From positions 124,001 to 188,000 of the forward strand of contig QPMI01000526.1 of NCBI GenBank assembly GCA_004431415.1: a stretch of 64,000 bases of DNA, written 5' to 3'. Origin of the DNA: Cyanophora paradoxa (Eukaryota > Glaucocystophyceae > Cyanophorales > Cyanophoraceae). A program made the translations under genes and the position numbers. Of this stretch, positions 1-11,752 are shown one piece after another. The number at the start of each line of letters is the position of its first letter. Position 1 is the first letter of the stretch. The notes under the pieces are model-generated. The model saw only the letters and a list, made by a program, of their open reading frames with translations. It ran no database searches and had not been told where the DNA came from.

Positions 1-1370
1 ACTGGCGGGGGACTGGGCGGCTATTCAAGAGAAGAAGAGGGAGGTCCAGGACCCAGCTGCAGGCTATAGGGGGAAAGCAGCTGCAGGCTCGGCGGCTCTG
101 GCCCGGCGACTGTGGGGGCGGGTACGGGGTCCTCGGAGATGGGACGAAGGGCGGCGCGTCGGGCCGCAGGCTAGGGCGGACCCGGAGCGCGCCACGTGGG
201 CAGGGGGCGGCGGGAAGCCTAGGACGGCGGATGCCGGCGCCGTGGGGAAGAGAGGGGCGTCGGCAGGGTGGACCACGGGTACGGGTACGGCCGGGCTTGG
301 AGGAGGAAGGGGCAGAACATGTACAGACGCAGCGGCGCCGGCCGCGGCTGGACGCTGCGGCAACGGCCGGTTGACGCAGTGCACGTGAGAGGGCGAGAAA
401 GTTTGCCGCGAGGCCGCCGGGCGGACCTCGACGAACCTGCGGGTGCGTCGGCGGCCCCGGTCGCGAGGCGGGGGTACGTATACCCGGTGCCGCAGGCGGG
501 CCCGCGCACTCTTCGGAGGGGCGGGGCGGATGGCCACGGCCTGTCCGCAGTCTGCCTCGCAACAAACCAACGGCGCCCGGCGGCGCGGCGTCCGGAGGCG
601 CCGCCAACTCTTCCGCTCCAGCTGCAGGCGACGGTCCTGCATCCGAATCCGCTGTCGCATGTTCAATTCGAGGCCTAAGGAAGCCGCGGCAGGCGCGCGC
701 CTCCGCCCCCGTCTTCTCCTTAAGCTTCTCCCGCGTCGCCGCCAGTGCGGCCGCCTCTTCTGCCTGTACAAGTGCGAGCCGCCGCGCCACGTGCACGTGC
801 ACCCTATATAATATCATAGTATATAGCTAGCTATAGGCCTAGGCCTGCGAAAATATTAATCCCGTCGGGCCGGCGCCGCGCGGGACGGAGCCCGGCCCGC
901 GGATCGACTCCGGGACCGGGCCGGGGCGCACTCAGCGGCGATCGCGATATATCGATTGCGAGGGAGGCGGCGGCCTCGCGGGGCGAGTTTGCGGTCCGCC
1001 TCCCGCAGGCCCGGTCTCGAACTCCCGCTCGCGGACCGGACCGGAGGCCGGCGCCGCGTGCGAGCGGGATCTGCGCGGCGCCGGCGGAAGCCTCCAAGCT
1101 TCTCAGAGGCTCGCGGAAAGCCGGACGCAACAGCCACGTTGATCAAGCTCGAGCGCTGGGTCTCCGATCGCGAGGCTCCGCCACTGTATGTGATGATCAT
1201 GATCACTGGGTCTGCGCCACTACGTGTACGTCACTCGAGAACTCCAGCTACGAGCACGAGCTTTCCAAGTTCCCAACCACGGGAAGCTCGCCTCGCGAGC
1301 CTATTTTTACCAGATCGAGCGCATCTTGCAGGCGGAGACAGCTGCAGCTGCAGGCAAGATCGAGAAGCGC
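1..1370. other. no recognised gene
   Basis: No family is recognisable in this stretch on either strand. A minus-strand reading frame from about 660 downwards contains a short basic, possibly helical segment (MRQRIRMQDRRLQLERKSW) followed by a plausible donor, so an exon of an unrecognised gene is possible. Around 805-870 there is an AT-rich patch with TATATAATATC and overlapping CTAG/GGCC palindromes, which could be promoter-like but is unproven. Confidence 0.25.
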
Positions 1371-1371
1371 C

Positions 1372-1556
1372 AAAGGAAACTTTCCTCTGACCCAGAGGAA
1401 AGTTTCCTCTGGCCCTGAACATTGTACCCCCCTCCAGAGGAAAATTTCCTCTGATCGACCCAGAGGAAAATTTCCTCAGGCCCCGGGCACTGTACCCCCC
1501 TCCAGAGGACACTTTCCTCTAGCTGTCGCGGCCGGCCCACAGGACAATTTCCTCTG
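1372..1556. repeat. cluster of six short palindromes (CAGAGGAAARTTTCCTCTG type)
   Basis: Six near-perfect palindromes of 16-21 bp lie within 185 bp, at about 1,372-1,388, 1,392-1,412, 1,434-1,453, 1,459-1,480, 1,502-1,520 and 1,541-1,556. The shared core is AGAGGAAA followed by one or no base and then TTTCCTCT. Two spacers share a TGTACCCCCCTCC block, so the array grew partly by tandem duplication. It could be a multimerised dimeric protein-binding site or a set of small hairpins. No gene overlaps it convincingly. Confidence 0.7.
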
Positions 1557-1559
1557 CAG

Positions 1560-2160
1560 CTGGGCGATCCGGTTACGCTCTCTTACCGCAGTACTCGCAG
1601 CACTAGTTCGCGTGCGACGCTCTCCGCCTTCGGGAGTGCAGCTGGAGCATCGCATGCGCAGAAGCTCTAATTTTGGCCGCGTGAACGAACGTTCATGAAC
1701 GGCCTGCCGCAGTGCAGCAGCACAACAGTCGCTCGATCAATCCGCGTGGCGGCCCTCGGGACCGTCGATCGCGACTGCGCATGCGGGGCCGTTCGAATTC
1801 GCGGGGCCTCGCGGGGCCGCAGGGTCACTAACTTAGTAAGTGCCGCCAGTGCAGCCGCTGAGCGGCACTCCAGTTCGGCTCCTTCGGCCTTCGCCAAGCT
1901 TTCAGCTAACGCGGGGAGCGTCTCGGTGCGGCACAGTCCGCTTCTTCTCTCAACGCCCTCTTCTAGATCTTAAGCTTCTCATATTATTAAGCTTTTGTAG
2001 GGGGTGCACGTGCACGTGTCCGTGAGCTTACGAGCGCCCCCAGAACTCGACCTGGGCCGCGAAAAGCCCGCCCGTACGTGGAGGGAGAGGGATATGGGTG
2101 GTTTGATAGTTTGCACACGAACGCCGGGGGTACATAGAGGCGAGGGTGGCCCGCCGCCGG
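1560..2160. other. gene-poor stretch downstream of the SNF2 helicase
   Basis: I see no convincing coding region. The stretch holds several TTCGAA and CATGCGC-type palindromes. It ends just beyond the stop codon of the minus-strand helicase, so it probably contains its 3' untranslated region. TATTATTAAGC near 1,983 is a possible AT-rich 3'-end signal, which is only a guess. Confidence 0.3.
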
Positions 2161-2162
2161 CG

Positions 2163-5100
2163 CTAGCGCTCGGCCACGCGCCGCGCTGCGAGTATGACCC
2201 CGGAAGGGTCCACGTACACCGGCCGCGGGTCGGCCGGGTCCCACCCCTCCGGCCGCGCGGGCATGTACCCCTCCGGGACCGGGTCCCCCGGCCCCCGCCA
2301 GCCGGGCGGGGGCGGCCCGACGAAGAGGGGGCGGGCCCCAGGGGCCGGCCCCGGCCCGGGGGCGCCGGCCGGGCGCTTGGCTGTGGACGGCGCCGGCTCG
2401 CCCGCCTTCTCCCCCCCTCCTTCGTTCTCCTCGTCCTCGTCGTCCGACTCGCGGGTGCGCTTGAGCCGCCCGCGCCGCGCGGGGGTACCGGTGGCGGCGC
2501 CGGCCGACCCCATCGCCCCCGGCCCCGCCCCCGCCCCCGCCCCCGCCCCGGCCTTCGCCTCCGGGGTACCCGCATCGCCCTCGCTCGAGCTCTCCAGGTC
2601 GACGACTTCCGGGGCCTGGCCCCCGGATCAAATTGCGAAAGTGAGAAAAGGCTTATATGAGGGACGCCCTCATTCTTGGCTTAGAAAGGAAGAAAAAGGC
2701 TTATAAGGGACGCCTTGAGCCCTCGGAGTTCTTTACTAACTTCTTACTAAGTTATTGTTTACTAAGAAATTGGGGTTTTTCTGAAGGCGCACCGCGTCCG
2801 AGGGGCGCCGGGGTACGGCGGGGGTAGAGGACGAGGGGGGGGGAGAGGACGCCGCCTCCTTCGGCGCGGACGCCGCCGCCGACACGCGCGCCGCGGCCGC
2901 CGCGGCCGCCGCCCGCGTCGACCGGCGCCGGGGCGCCGCCGCCGATCCCGGCCCTTCCTCCCCTCCGCTCCCTGTGCCCCCCTCCTTCTCCTCCCGCGGC
3001 CGCCACTCCTCCTGAGGCGTACCCCTCCCTCAGGACGACGAACAGGGGTACGAGATGAAATTCGGACGGGTACCTCGTCCTCGTCCTCTTCCTCTCTCTC
3101 GCCCCCGCCCTCCTCCTCCGAAGACGAGGAGGAGCCGACCCACTCTGCTTCGCCCTCGTCGCTGCCGGTACCCCCCGTCCTCCGAGCCTTCGAGTTCCTC
3201 TGCGCCCGGGCGCCCTTCTTGCCCCGGCCGTCGCCGCTGCCCGTCTCCTCCTCCGTGGCCGCCTCCGACCCGTCCCCCGCCTTGTCCGTCGCTGCGCCCG
3301 GCCCCGGCGTGAGTAAGTGAGTGAGCCTTCTTAGATCTCATCGGGTGTTGCAAGGGTAGAATCTTTTAAGGCGAAAAGTCTTAGAATCGCGCGCACCCTT
3401 GGAGAAGTAATCCAGGATGCCGCCCGTAGACTTCTTGGCCGCCCTGCCCTTCTCCTTCTCCTTGCCGCCCCGGGGCTTGAGCACCTGGCGCGAAGGGGTA
3501 AGACGGGAGAGCGAAGGGGGCGGGGGGCCCGGGCCCGTACACGAAAACTCTAAAAGCTTAAGCACCTGGGAGGGCATGCGCTGGCTCTCGGACTCCTCCT
3601 CCTCCGCCCCGGCGCCCTCCAGACCCCCGATCACAGGCCGCACCAGGTCCGGGTCTGAGGGGGCAGCAGACGTCAAGCGGCGGCGGGCGGGCGGCGGGCG
3701 GGCGGCGGGCGGGCGGGCGGCGGGCGGCGGGGCGAGGCTCTGGCTCTGGCTCAGGGGGGAAGAGGGGGGGGAGGAGGGGGAAGGATGGGGGGGGGGGAAG
3801 GGGGCGGGGGGAAGGGGGAAGGGGGGGCTACCGAGGTCCTTGAGGCCGCGCTGGGCGTCGACCTCGAGCGTCGTCCCCGTCGCCCCGTTCAGCGTCGTCC
3901 TGCCCGGGGGCGCTCAATGAGACGTTCAAGGAAACAAGAAGACGACAAGCCGGGCGGGAGCTTCGCCCCGCCCGGGAGGGAGCGGGGACGCGGCGTGGCG
4001 GCTTGGCGGCTTCCTTAAACCTAGATCTAGATGTAGGGTATAAATCGCGCCGATCGCGAGCTCAGAGTGAAGCTTCCTTCAACCCAGATGCTTCCTTGAA
4101 GCGCCCAGATCTAGATGTAGGGTGTAAAGTCGATGCTTGTACAGGTCGCCCCCGAGGACCTCTTAGAATGCTGGGATCCTCTAGCCTCCCGCGGCGCAAC
4201 CGATGTCTTGTTGTCTAATTGTCTAAAACGTCTAATTGTCGAACGCTGAGGCTCGATTGGATCTACTGGATTCGAAAACGAAGGGGGAAAGCTCACCCGA
4301 GGACCTCGAGCTTGCGGCGGAGGAGGGGCCACACGACGTCGTCCACCGAGCCCCGCGCCAGCAGGAAGCGAACGTTCACCTGCGCTCAGATCTGATCTGA
4401 GCCGAGACGACGGGTGGCTCCAGAGGGGTCGGATCCAAGCTCGCGCGCACGGCGCTCTTCTGGCCGATGCGGTGCGCCCGGTCCTCCGCCTGCGCGATCT
4501 CCTGCGGGGAGCGTACGTATTGGGGGGTATTTAGATCTTAGAAGATTAGGGGTGATTTAAATCGAAGGGTCGAAGATCGATGAGGAGGATAGGCTCTGCG
4601 GAGGGGAGGGCCGGAGGGCAGGGGCGGCACCCCGGGGGTCCAGCGGAGCTCGGCAAAGACGACGTTCGACGCGCTGTGCAGCGTGAGCCCTGCGGCGGGG
4701 CGGCGGCGGGGGCCTCAGCGAGGATAGACGAGCCTCGGGCAGGAGGGGGCCCCGAGCGCACCGACGCCGGCGGCGGTGATGCCAAGGATGGCGACCTTGA
4801 CCCGCGGGTCCTTCTGCGCGGCGGGGGGCCGGGGCGGATCGGAGCTCAGGCGAGCGAGCCCCCGAAGAAAAGAGGAGGCCGTACGCGTCTCAGAGAGACG
4901 CTCGGAAGGAGGTTAGGGAGGAGAGCGTTTTGCGGTTCGATCGCAAGAGACGAAAGGCTTCTAGACGACTCGGGGGCGGTCTCTAGGTGCGTTGGCGCGC
5001 CTGGAAGCGCTCGGCGAGCTCCTGGCGCTTGGCGGGCGGCGTGCTGCCGTCGATGCGGATGAACTGCGCCTTCTCCCCCTGCGCGCGCCGTGCAGGGCTC

Positions 5101-8100
5101 AGCGTTAGGCAACAGAAGATCCGGACCGGTGGCGGGGCGAGGATCTAAGAGATGTAGAGGGGCGCGGAAGAGCCGAGGGGGAGCGGGGCTGGGCGGGGCG
5201 GGGCGGGACGAGCCTCGGGGACCTAAGAGATCTAGGGAACTAGATCTAGCGGGGTGCGGAGGAGACAAGGAGGGTCGGGGCGGGGCGAAGCGAGCCTCGA
5301 GGACGTTAAAGATCTAGGAAGTTAGATATTGCGTGCACGGGAGAGCCGAGGCGGGGCGGGGCGGGGCGGGGCTGGGCGGGGCGGGGCGGGTCGCGCCTCG
5401 CAGGCGTGCTGGATGCCGTCGAGCATGGCGGCGTGGTGCCCGAAAATCAGGAACTTCACGTCCGCCTGACGCGAACGAAGGTCAGGCGAGGGAAGGGGGG
5501 TAGCGGCGGGGGGGAGGCTAGAGGGGGGGAGCCCGGCTGGCGCAGGCAGAAAGACGGGGTTGGCGTGAGGGACGACGAGTCGGGCGGGCGGGCGCGGAAG
5601 GCTAAGGCTAGGGGGGCGGGGGGGGGGGGGGGGTACGGGGTCACCTCCAGGAGGTCCCGCACGTACTCCTGCACGATCTTGATCTTAGCGAGGCCAGTCT
5701 CCCTGCGGGGACGGTCGGGAAAGGCAAGAAAGGGACGGAGGAACGGATGGGATGAAGAGGGGAACGGATGGGTCCGAAAAAGCAAAGGAAGCAAGGGTGG
5801 GAGCGGGGCCAAAGGTGGCGGGGGAGGCCAAAACGGATCGGGAGGGGGGGGGAGGCGGGGAGGGGGGTACGCGCGTGTAGAGCTTCATGAGGAGCTGGCG
5901 CCGCTCGCCCGCGACCGAGTTGTCGCCGCCCTCGTCGCCGCCGTCGCCTGGCGGGGAGCGCGAATAAGAACACGCTCCGGGGCCCGCCGAGGGCGGCGCA
6001 TTCAACCATGTTCTTATGATCCTATGTTATTAGAAAGCTCTTGTTCTTGTTCTTCTAGTTAAGACGCTCCTAGGTCCCACGAGGGCATCTCTCTCAGGTT
6101 CTTATGTTAGTACTAAGGCTCTTATCGCGCTCCTGGGCAAGGGGACGAAGGCAGCCGAAGCAGCCCTGCTCTTGTCTCTGAGGTTCTTAGAAGGGGCGGG
6201 GACGCCCGTTAAGGTGCTCCTACGGTTCTAGTGCGCTTCGTTCCGGTCTCTAAGCTTAAGGCTCGTACCCGGGGCGGGGACGCCCCCCGCGGCGTCCATC
6301 GCATCTTAGATTATGTTTTAATTCTCCTCTGTCATTAATAAATATCTAAGGCTCGTACCCGGGGCGGGGACGCCCCCCGCGGCCCTAAGGCCGTCCGTCC
6401 ATCGTGTCAGCAGCCGCTGCGGCTCTGCCCTTATATCGTGCAAGGTTCTAATGCTATTCGTTCCTATGTTATGTGCAAGCAAGAGATCGCACCCGGGGCG
6501 GGGACGCCCCCCGCGGCGTCCATCGCGTCGCGGAGGCGCTTCAGCAGCGCGCGCTCCTTCGGCGGCAGGTCGAAGAAGATCTGGGGGGGGGGGGGGGGGG
6601 GGGGGGAAGCGGGGTGGGGCGCGGAGGAGCGTGGGGCGGAGCGTGAGGCGGGGCGGGGCGGGGCGGGCGGGGCGGGGCGGGGCGGGGGGGGAGGCGGGGC
6701 GGTGACAAGCTGTTCATTTAGGAGGAGGTTCGCTAACTCGTGTTCGGCCTTCAAATAATCTCAAGGGTCCTCGGAGAAGCGAACAGACCTGCTGCCGGCG
6801 CTTGGCGGGCAGCTGCCCTACGGTTCTATGGGTTCTTTAGCTTCTTTAGGTTCTTCTTAGGTTCCCCTTCTTAGGTTCTTTTAAGGAGCCTCGGAGGGGG
6901 CGGACTTGCTGGCGGCGCTTGGCGGGGAGCTGCTGGAGCACGTCGTCCTTCAGCCGCCGGATCTGCCCGGGGGCGGCGGGTTGGGGGCCGGTCGTGAGGC
7001 GCCGAGGGGGCGGGCACAAGGAGAGGACGTTAAACGTGTGTACCCCGCAGGTAACGGAGTCATCTTAAAGCAGCGCGGGGCGGGCGCGGACCATGATGGT
7101 GGGGCCGAGGAGACCTATATAGCTAGAGTCCATCTCGTCTCGAGGAATCTAATCCAGCTCTAATCTAATCTAAAATCTAATCTTGATGGGGAGCGCGGAC
7201 CATGATGGTGGAGCCGATCTAATCTAATCTAGCTCCTTTCATATCTAATCTAATACCAAGGAATCCAATCCAGTTTAAGGAAGACGCAGAAGGAAGGACC
7301 GCGGACCATGATGGTGGAGCCGAGCAGGGCATGGAGCTCTTCCAGGTTGGTGGCCCCCGAGTAGTCCCACCCGAACCCGTCGAAGTGGCCCCCGCAGTAC
7401 CGCACCTGCGAGTAGGGCGCGGGGCGGGGCGGATGTCGGAGGCGAGCGAAGGTAGACAGATAGCATGCGCAGCCCGCCCGACCGGGCGGCGCGGCGCGGC
7501 GGCGGTGCGCGCGCACCCCGAACTCCTTGAATTCTTTAAAAAGGCTTTCGTTTAGAAGTGCCTTCAGCTCTGGGACCTTTAACTTTCTTTAGGGCGCACC
7601 CCGTACTCTTTCTCTCTTTCTTTTATAGGACCCCAGGAACTTTCTTTTAGGGCGCACCCCGAACTCCTTGAAGTTCTTGAAGAGGCGCGGCTCCAGCGCC
7701 TGCAGCTGAGCGCACCCCGCGGGTCGGAGGACGGAGCAAACAGAACAGAAGGAAGCCCAGGGGTCTCAGGAACGGCTGCTTCTTCTTACCTGGGTGAAGA
7801 GCTCGGCGGGGCGGGAGAGCGCCGGGGTCCCCGTGAGCAGCAGCGCGTGCGCCGCGGCCTGCGCAGACGGGTCAAGGCGAAGAAGGGGGGGGGGGGTCAG
7901 AGGGCGTGGGAAGCTCAGCGGGGTACAAGAGAGCACCTCTAGGTCCGATCCGAGGCGAGCTAGAGGAGCGGCGCTTTCTAACATGACTATGCGGCGGTCT
8001 AGGTCCGGGCGGGGCGGTCTAGGTCAAGACAAGGCTGGGGCGGCGGCGGGGCAGCGGCCCGTTCTCACCGGCGGCGACGAGGGCGGCGGCGGGGCGGTCT

Positions 8101-11100
8101 AGGTCCAGGCTAAGGAAAACACGAGGGCAGCTCTAGATACCAGCGGCTGGGGCGGCGGCGCGTTCATTCTCACCTTGACGAGGGGCAGCACGGCCTTCGT
8201 CCGCTGGGCCTGCGGGCGGCGTGCGTCGGACGGGTGCCGACCGGCCAGGCGCCGGGGCGGGGGCGGGGCCTCGACGCTAAACAAAGCTAGAGCTAGAACT
8301 AGAACAGGAGCTAGCTTGAGCCGGCCAGCGGATGGATTCGATTGAGTCTCAGATTCTCAAGGTTCGGAGGTTTAAAGAGAGGTTCTAGTTCTATTACAAG
8401 GTTCTTAGATTTTCTTGGTTCTAAGAGGGGCGCACTTGGGGGCGGCTTAGCTTTAGCGGATGGATGCCGGCCAGGCGCTGGGGCGGGGCCTCGGCGCAAA
8501 AGGGAGCTAGGGATGCGGGGCCAGAGCGGAGCCAAGGATGGCCGGGCGGGGCGGGGCGGGGCGGGGCCGGGGCGGGGCCGGGGTGTGCGCCTAGAACCGA
8601 AGCTAGCGTGAGCTAGCTTAAACTAAAGGGGCTGGGGCACGCGCCTTGACGTTCTTGAGGTAGTGGGACTCGTCGCAGATGACGAACCTGCGGCAGGCGA
8701 GGGCGAGGGCGAGGGCGGCGGGTCAGCGGGCGCGCGAGGAGGCCGGGAGCGACCCTAAGGTGCGCCAGGAGGCTTCGATGCCGCGCGTGACGGGTGCTCA
8801 AAACGGGCGCGGCTCAGCTAGCCGCGCGGAGGGGTTGGCGCTCAAAACGTTCTAAAACTAGCCTTCCCCCCCCCCCCCCCCCTTCTCCCCGCCCCCCGCC
8901 CCCCCCCCCCCTCGAGCGCACTTGGGGGCGGCGGCAGCGAAGTCGGCGGCGAGGCGCGTGACCAGGTCGTAGCTCACGATCGTCACCAGCGCCCCCTGTG
9001 CATGCCGCGCGGCAAGCGCGCGTCAGTCCGCGGCGCATAGCTCCCCGCTGTCTCTCTAGACCTCTTTAGGTCGTCGACCGTTAGGGCCTCTCTAGCTCTC
9101 TTCAGGAGTTGCTCCTTCGAGCCGCACCTTGCGGATGCCGTCCTTGGTCTTCGTGATGATGTGGAAGTCGTCCTTCCGAAGGTACGGCAGCCAATCCAGC
9201 ATCTCCTGGGGGGGGGCATTTGGGGGGGGGGAAGGGAGGAAGGGAGGGGTAGAAGGGGGGGAGGGGGGTGCGCACGTCGCGCCAGTTGAAGCGGACGGAG
9301 GAAGGGCAGATGACGAGGAGGGGCCAGTCTGCGGTGGGGCGGGAGGGGTACGTGCATCAGGCGTGAACCGAGGGCGGGGGGGGCGAGGGCGGGGAGGAGC
9401 TGCGTCTATACGATATCTGTCCCCCCGCGCCGGCCGGCCCTCGCGCTGGGCAGAGGCGGCGGGGCCAAGGCGGCTGGGGGCCGGCCGCGCCGCGGGCGGG
9501 CCGCGAGGGTCGCTCTAGGAGGCTGGCAGGGCCCGGGGCCACGTCTTAGGGCCACGGCCCTCCGAGCCTCCCAAAAGAGAGGAAGGGGAAAGGAGGGAGA
9601 AGACTTGTGGGGGCGGGTGAGGGCGGCGCGGGGCCCGCGGGGTCTCGGGCGGGCCCCCCGCGCGCCGCGGCCCCGGCGGGGTACTGGCCCCGCCCGCGTC
9701 GATGTCGGGAGCCGGTTAGAACGCGGCCGCGAGCCTTCACGGGCCGCGCCGAAAACTACTCCCCGCAGAACCGAACGGAGGAAAGGAAAGGGGACGTGCG
9801 CGGATCCGAACCGGCGCGGTGGACGGCCGCGATGGCGATCGCCTGGACGGTCTTGCCTGCGCGGGTTCGGGTTCGGGGGCGGGCGTTTCGAGCGGGGCGG
9901 GTTCGGATCCGCACCGAGCCCCATCTCGTCGCCGATGAGGCACCGCGCGTTCCGCTGGAGGGCGTACCTGGGGGGTACGTTATCAACAAGAGGGGTACGC
10001 GACCGGGAGGGGGTACACGAACTCGATGCCGGCGCGCTGGAAGGGCATGAGCTTGTCGAGGAGCGTCTTGGGGAGCTTCTGAAGCATGTCTGGGGTACCG
10101 GGATCAGAGGCGAGGAGGTGCGGTGTTGAAGAGAGGGGTACCGGCGACTGGGGAGGGCGGGACCGGTGCGGACGACGAGGAGGAGGACGAAGAGGAGGGG
10201 GGTACGGAGGAGACGAGGGGCTTGGCTTCCTGTACGCCGGGTCAAGGTTCGGAGGGAAGAAACGCGCGCCAGCCGGGTACCTGGATTCGCTTGACGACCT
10301 CGGGGGGTATCAAGTGAATCTCGGCGCCGGGGATGCGGCGGCACGCTTCGACGAGGGCGTTGTAGCTGCGCGAGTAGCTGTACGTCCAAATCTTCTTCTG
10401 GGCGTCTGCGCCGGCCGATCGCTTGGCAGCGGGCGCGGGGCGCGGGCGGCGGGGCGGCGCGGGCACCCCAGGCGCGGGTCGGATCATGCTGCTCCTTGAA
10501 CGTGCGCACGGTCGGTTCGTGATAGATGTTCGAGCTGGCGGCGAAGCGGTCCGGGCCGAGCATCTGCGCAGGCCGCGCTGTTGGCGGGAGAAGGCGCGTG
10601 CAGGCGGGACGCGCGGGCCTGGAACGTGATCTGAACGGTCACGCGGCCTCCTGCCTGTGCGGTCTTAGGCGAGCCTCCGCCTGCGCCCATCCACGCGGGC
10701 AGCGTGCGACCGGGGCTCCCGGCCGCGGCAGCGCTCCCAACCGCGCTGCTGCGGGGGCCCGCGGCGCCTCCGGGCCATGCGCCTGACTTCCGCGGGCTCG
10801 CCTGCGCCGCCGCATGCAGCGTCAGGCGCTGTGCGAGCGCTCCTGCGTCCTGCAAAGTGTACCGAAGTTCGAATGGGCTCATCGCCCCACTGGAACTGGT
10901 CGCACGGCGTGCAGGTGTAGAAAGGGCGACCCCTGCGCGTGCGGAGAGCTGCGTGAGCTCGGGGCGATGCGGGTGCTGCGTGAGCTCGGGGCGATGCGGG
11001 ATGACTAGTCGGGGCTCGCACTGGTTCTTTCCCTCCTTCTTGACATACAACAGCGGTCGAGGCTTCTTGCAATTCGGGCACGGCTCGAAGGGCTTCGGAG

Positions 11101-11116
11101 GGCCCGCGCCCGACAT
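2163..11116 (-). CDS. SMARCAL1/ZRANB3-like SNF2 annealing helicase with GRF zinc finger and HARP-like region
   Basis: This multi-exon gene reads from ATG at 11,116 to TAG at 2,163. Order: GRF-type zinc finger (CPNCKK near 11,070, then FYTCTPCDQFQWGDEP near 10,900); HARP-like segment ending in KKIWTYSYSRSYNALVEACR (10,281-10,460); Walker A GDEMGLGKT (9,825-9,965, split by an intron); DWPLLVICPSSVRFNW (about 9,300); DESH box (about 8,660); LLTGTPALSRPAELFTQ (about 7,820); IRRLKDDVLQQLPAKRRQ (about 6,940); GSTPPAKRQELAERFQ (about 5,020); ITAAGVGLTLHSAS (4,680-4,785, split); QAEDRAHRIGQ (about 4,470). DESH and ALSRPAEL are typical of SMARCAL1/ZRANB3, which remodel stalled replication forks. The tail (4.3-2.16 kb) is acidic/basic low complexity and includes GGILDYFSK, a possible PCNA-binding motif. 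Helicase identity is secure. Exact exon ends and membership of the last exons are less so. A paralogue begins at 63,087. Confidence 0.9.
3398..3428 (-). other. candidate PIP-box (PCNA-binding) in the helicase tail
   Basis: The minus strand encodes TGGILDYFSKG just after a lysine-rich stretch. The spacing I-x-x-[FY]-F matches the PIP-box consensus Q-x-x-[ILM]-x-x-[FY]-[FY], with Thr in place of Gln. ZRANB3 is recruited to PCNA through such a motif, so its position in the C-terminal tail fits. A single short motif in low-complexity sequence is weak evidence. Confidence 0.4.
6180..7720 (-). repeat. duplicated exon-end/donor junctions inside helicase introns
   Basis: Four successive introns contain degenerate copies of the exon end and donor that precede them. 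Junction FKEFG|GTGCGC recurs at 7,649-7,685 (exon), about 7,591-7,609 and 7,511-7,544. Junction GSTIM|GTCCGC recurs at 7,297-7,325 (exon), 7,191-7,218 and 7,083-7,109. Junction QLPAKRRQQ|GTC recurs at about 6,908-6,935 (exon) and 6,787-6,815. Junction MDAAGG|GCGTCC recurs at about 6,491-6,530 (exon), 6,356-6,405, 6,270-6,302 and partially near 6,195. Each echo lies downstream in transcription, within the following intron. Confidence 0.75.
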
Positions 11117-11195
11117 CGCTCGCAACTTGTACCCCCCGGCTAGTTGCTGAGCTGCGAACGAAGGGAGGCGCCGCAGCTCTGGATCTAGATCTCCA

Positions 11196-11752
11196 ATGCG
11201 CGCGCCGGAGGAAGTCGTCGACATTCTTGGACGGCAGCCTGTGCCGGACGACGTCGCTTCAGGCGACGAGTACGGAGAACCCCACATCGTTGTCGACTTC
11301 GACGAGGCCGCCATTCAGGCTCGCCGCGATTCTGCGAACAACTTCGCGCACCGCGACTTGATTCCAGCGGACCCAAAGCGCGAGATAGCCAACGCTCTCG
11401 CTCTGCACGGCGGTCGTCTTGTCTCGAGCTCGAGCGCTAGCTCGCAAATGATCTTCTCGTTCGCCTCGGGGCAAGAGATCGAGGTTCGCGCGCTATCGCC
11501 CGCAGTTAGCCCGGCCCCGGCCTCGACCGCGGGCGCGCGCGCGTACGCGCGTGCGCGTACGCATAACGCGCGCGCGCGCGCGCGCGTACGCATACTTCGA
11601 ATTCACCCCCCGGCCCTTCTCCCTTCACCAGGACGCCCTTCACCGAATGCTGGAGGACCACAACCTCATCTGGGCCCGGAAAGCGGCTGGTTTTCCTGAC
11701 GTCGCGCGGGTAGTCGAGTTCAGAGCAGGTTCGCCGGCGCCGCGTGATTCTG
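11196..11752 (+). CDS. unrecognised two-exon protein, head to head with the helicase
   Basis: The start codon at 11,196 lies only 79 bp from that of the divergent helicase. Exon 1 (11,196 to about 11,482) encodes an acidic, non-repetitive start (MRAPEEVVDILGRQPVPDD) followed by FDEAAIQARRDSANNFAHRD and ends before GTTCGCGC. The intron holds an alternating GC/TACG tract (about 11,535-11,595). Exon 2 begins after CTTCACCAG (about 11,632) with ALHRMLEDHNLIWARKAAGF and runs to a possible donor near 11,750. Sequence quality looks coding, but I do not recognise the family, and the 3' end is not located; further exons may follow towards 12 kb. Confidence 0.5.
11535..11597. repeat. alternating purine-pyrimidine tract
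   Basis: About 60 bp of nearly uninterrupted alternating GC and TACG dinucleotides, within the presumed intron of the 11.2-kb gene. This composition favours Z-DNA. The tract also contains inverted GTACGC/GCGTAC units. Confidence 0.8.
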
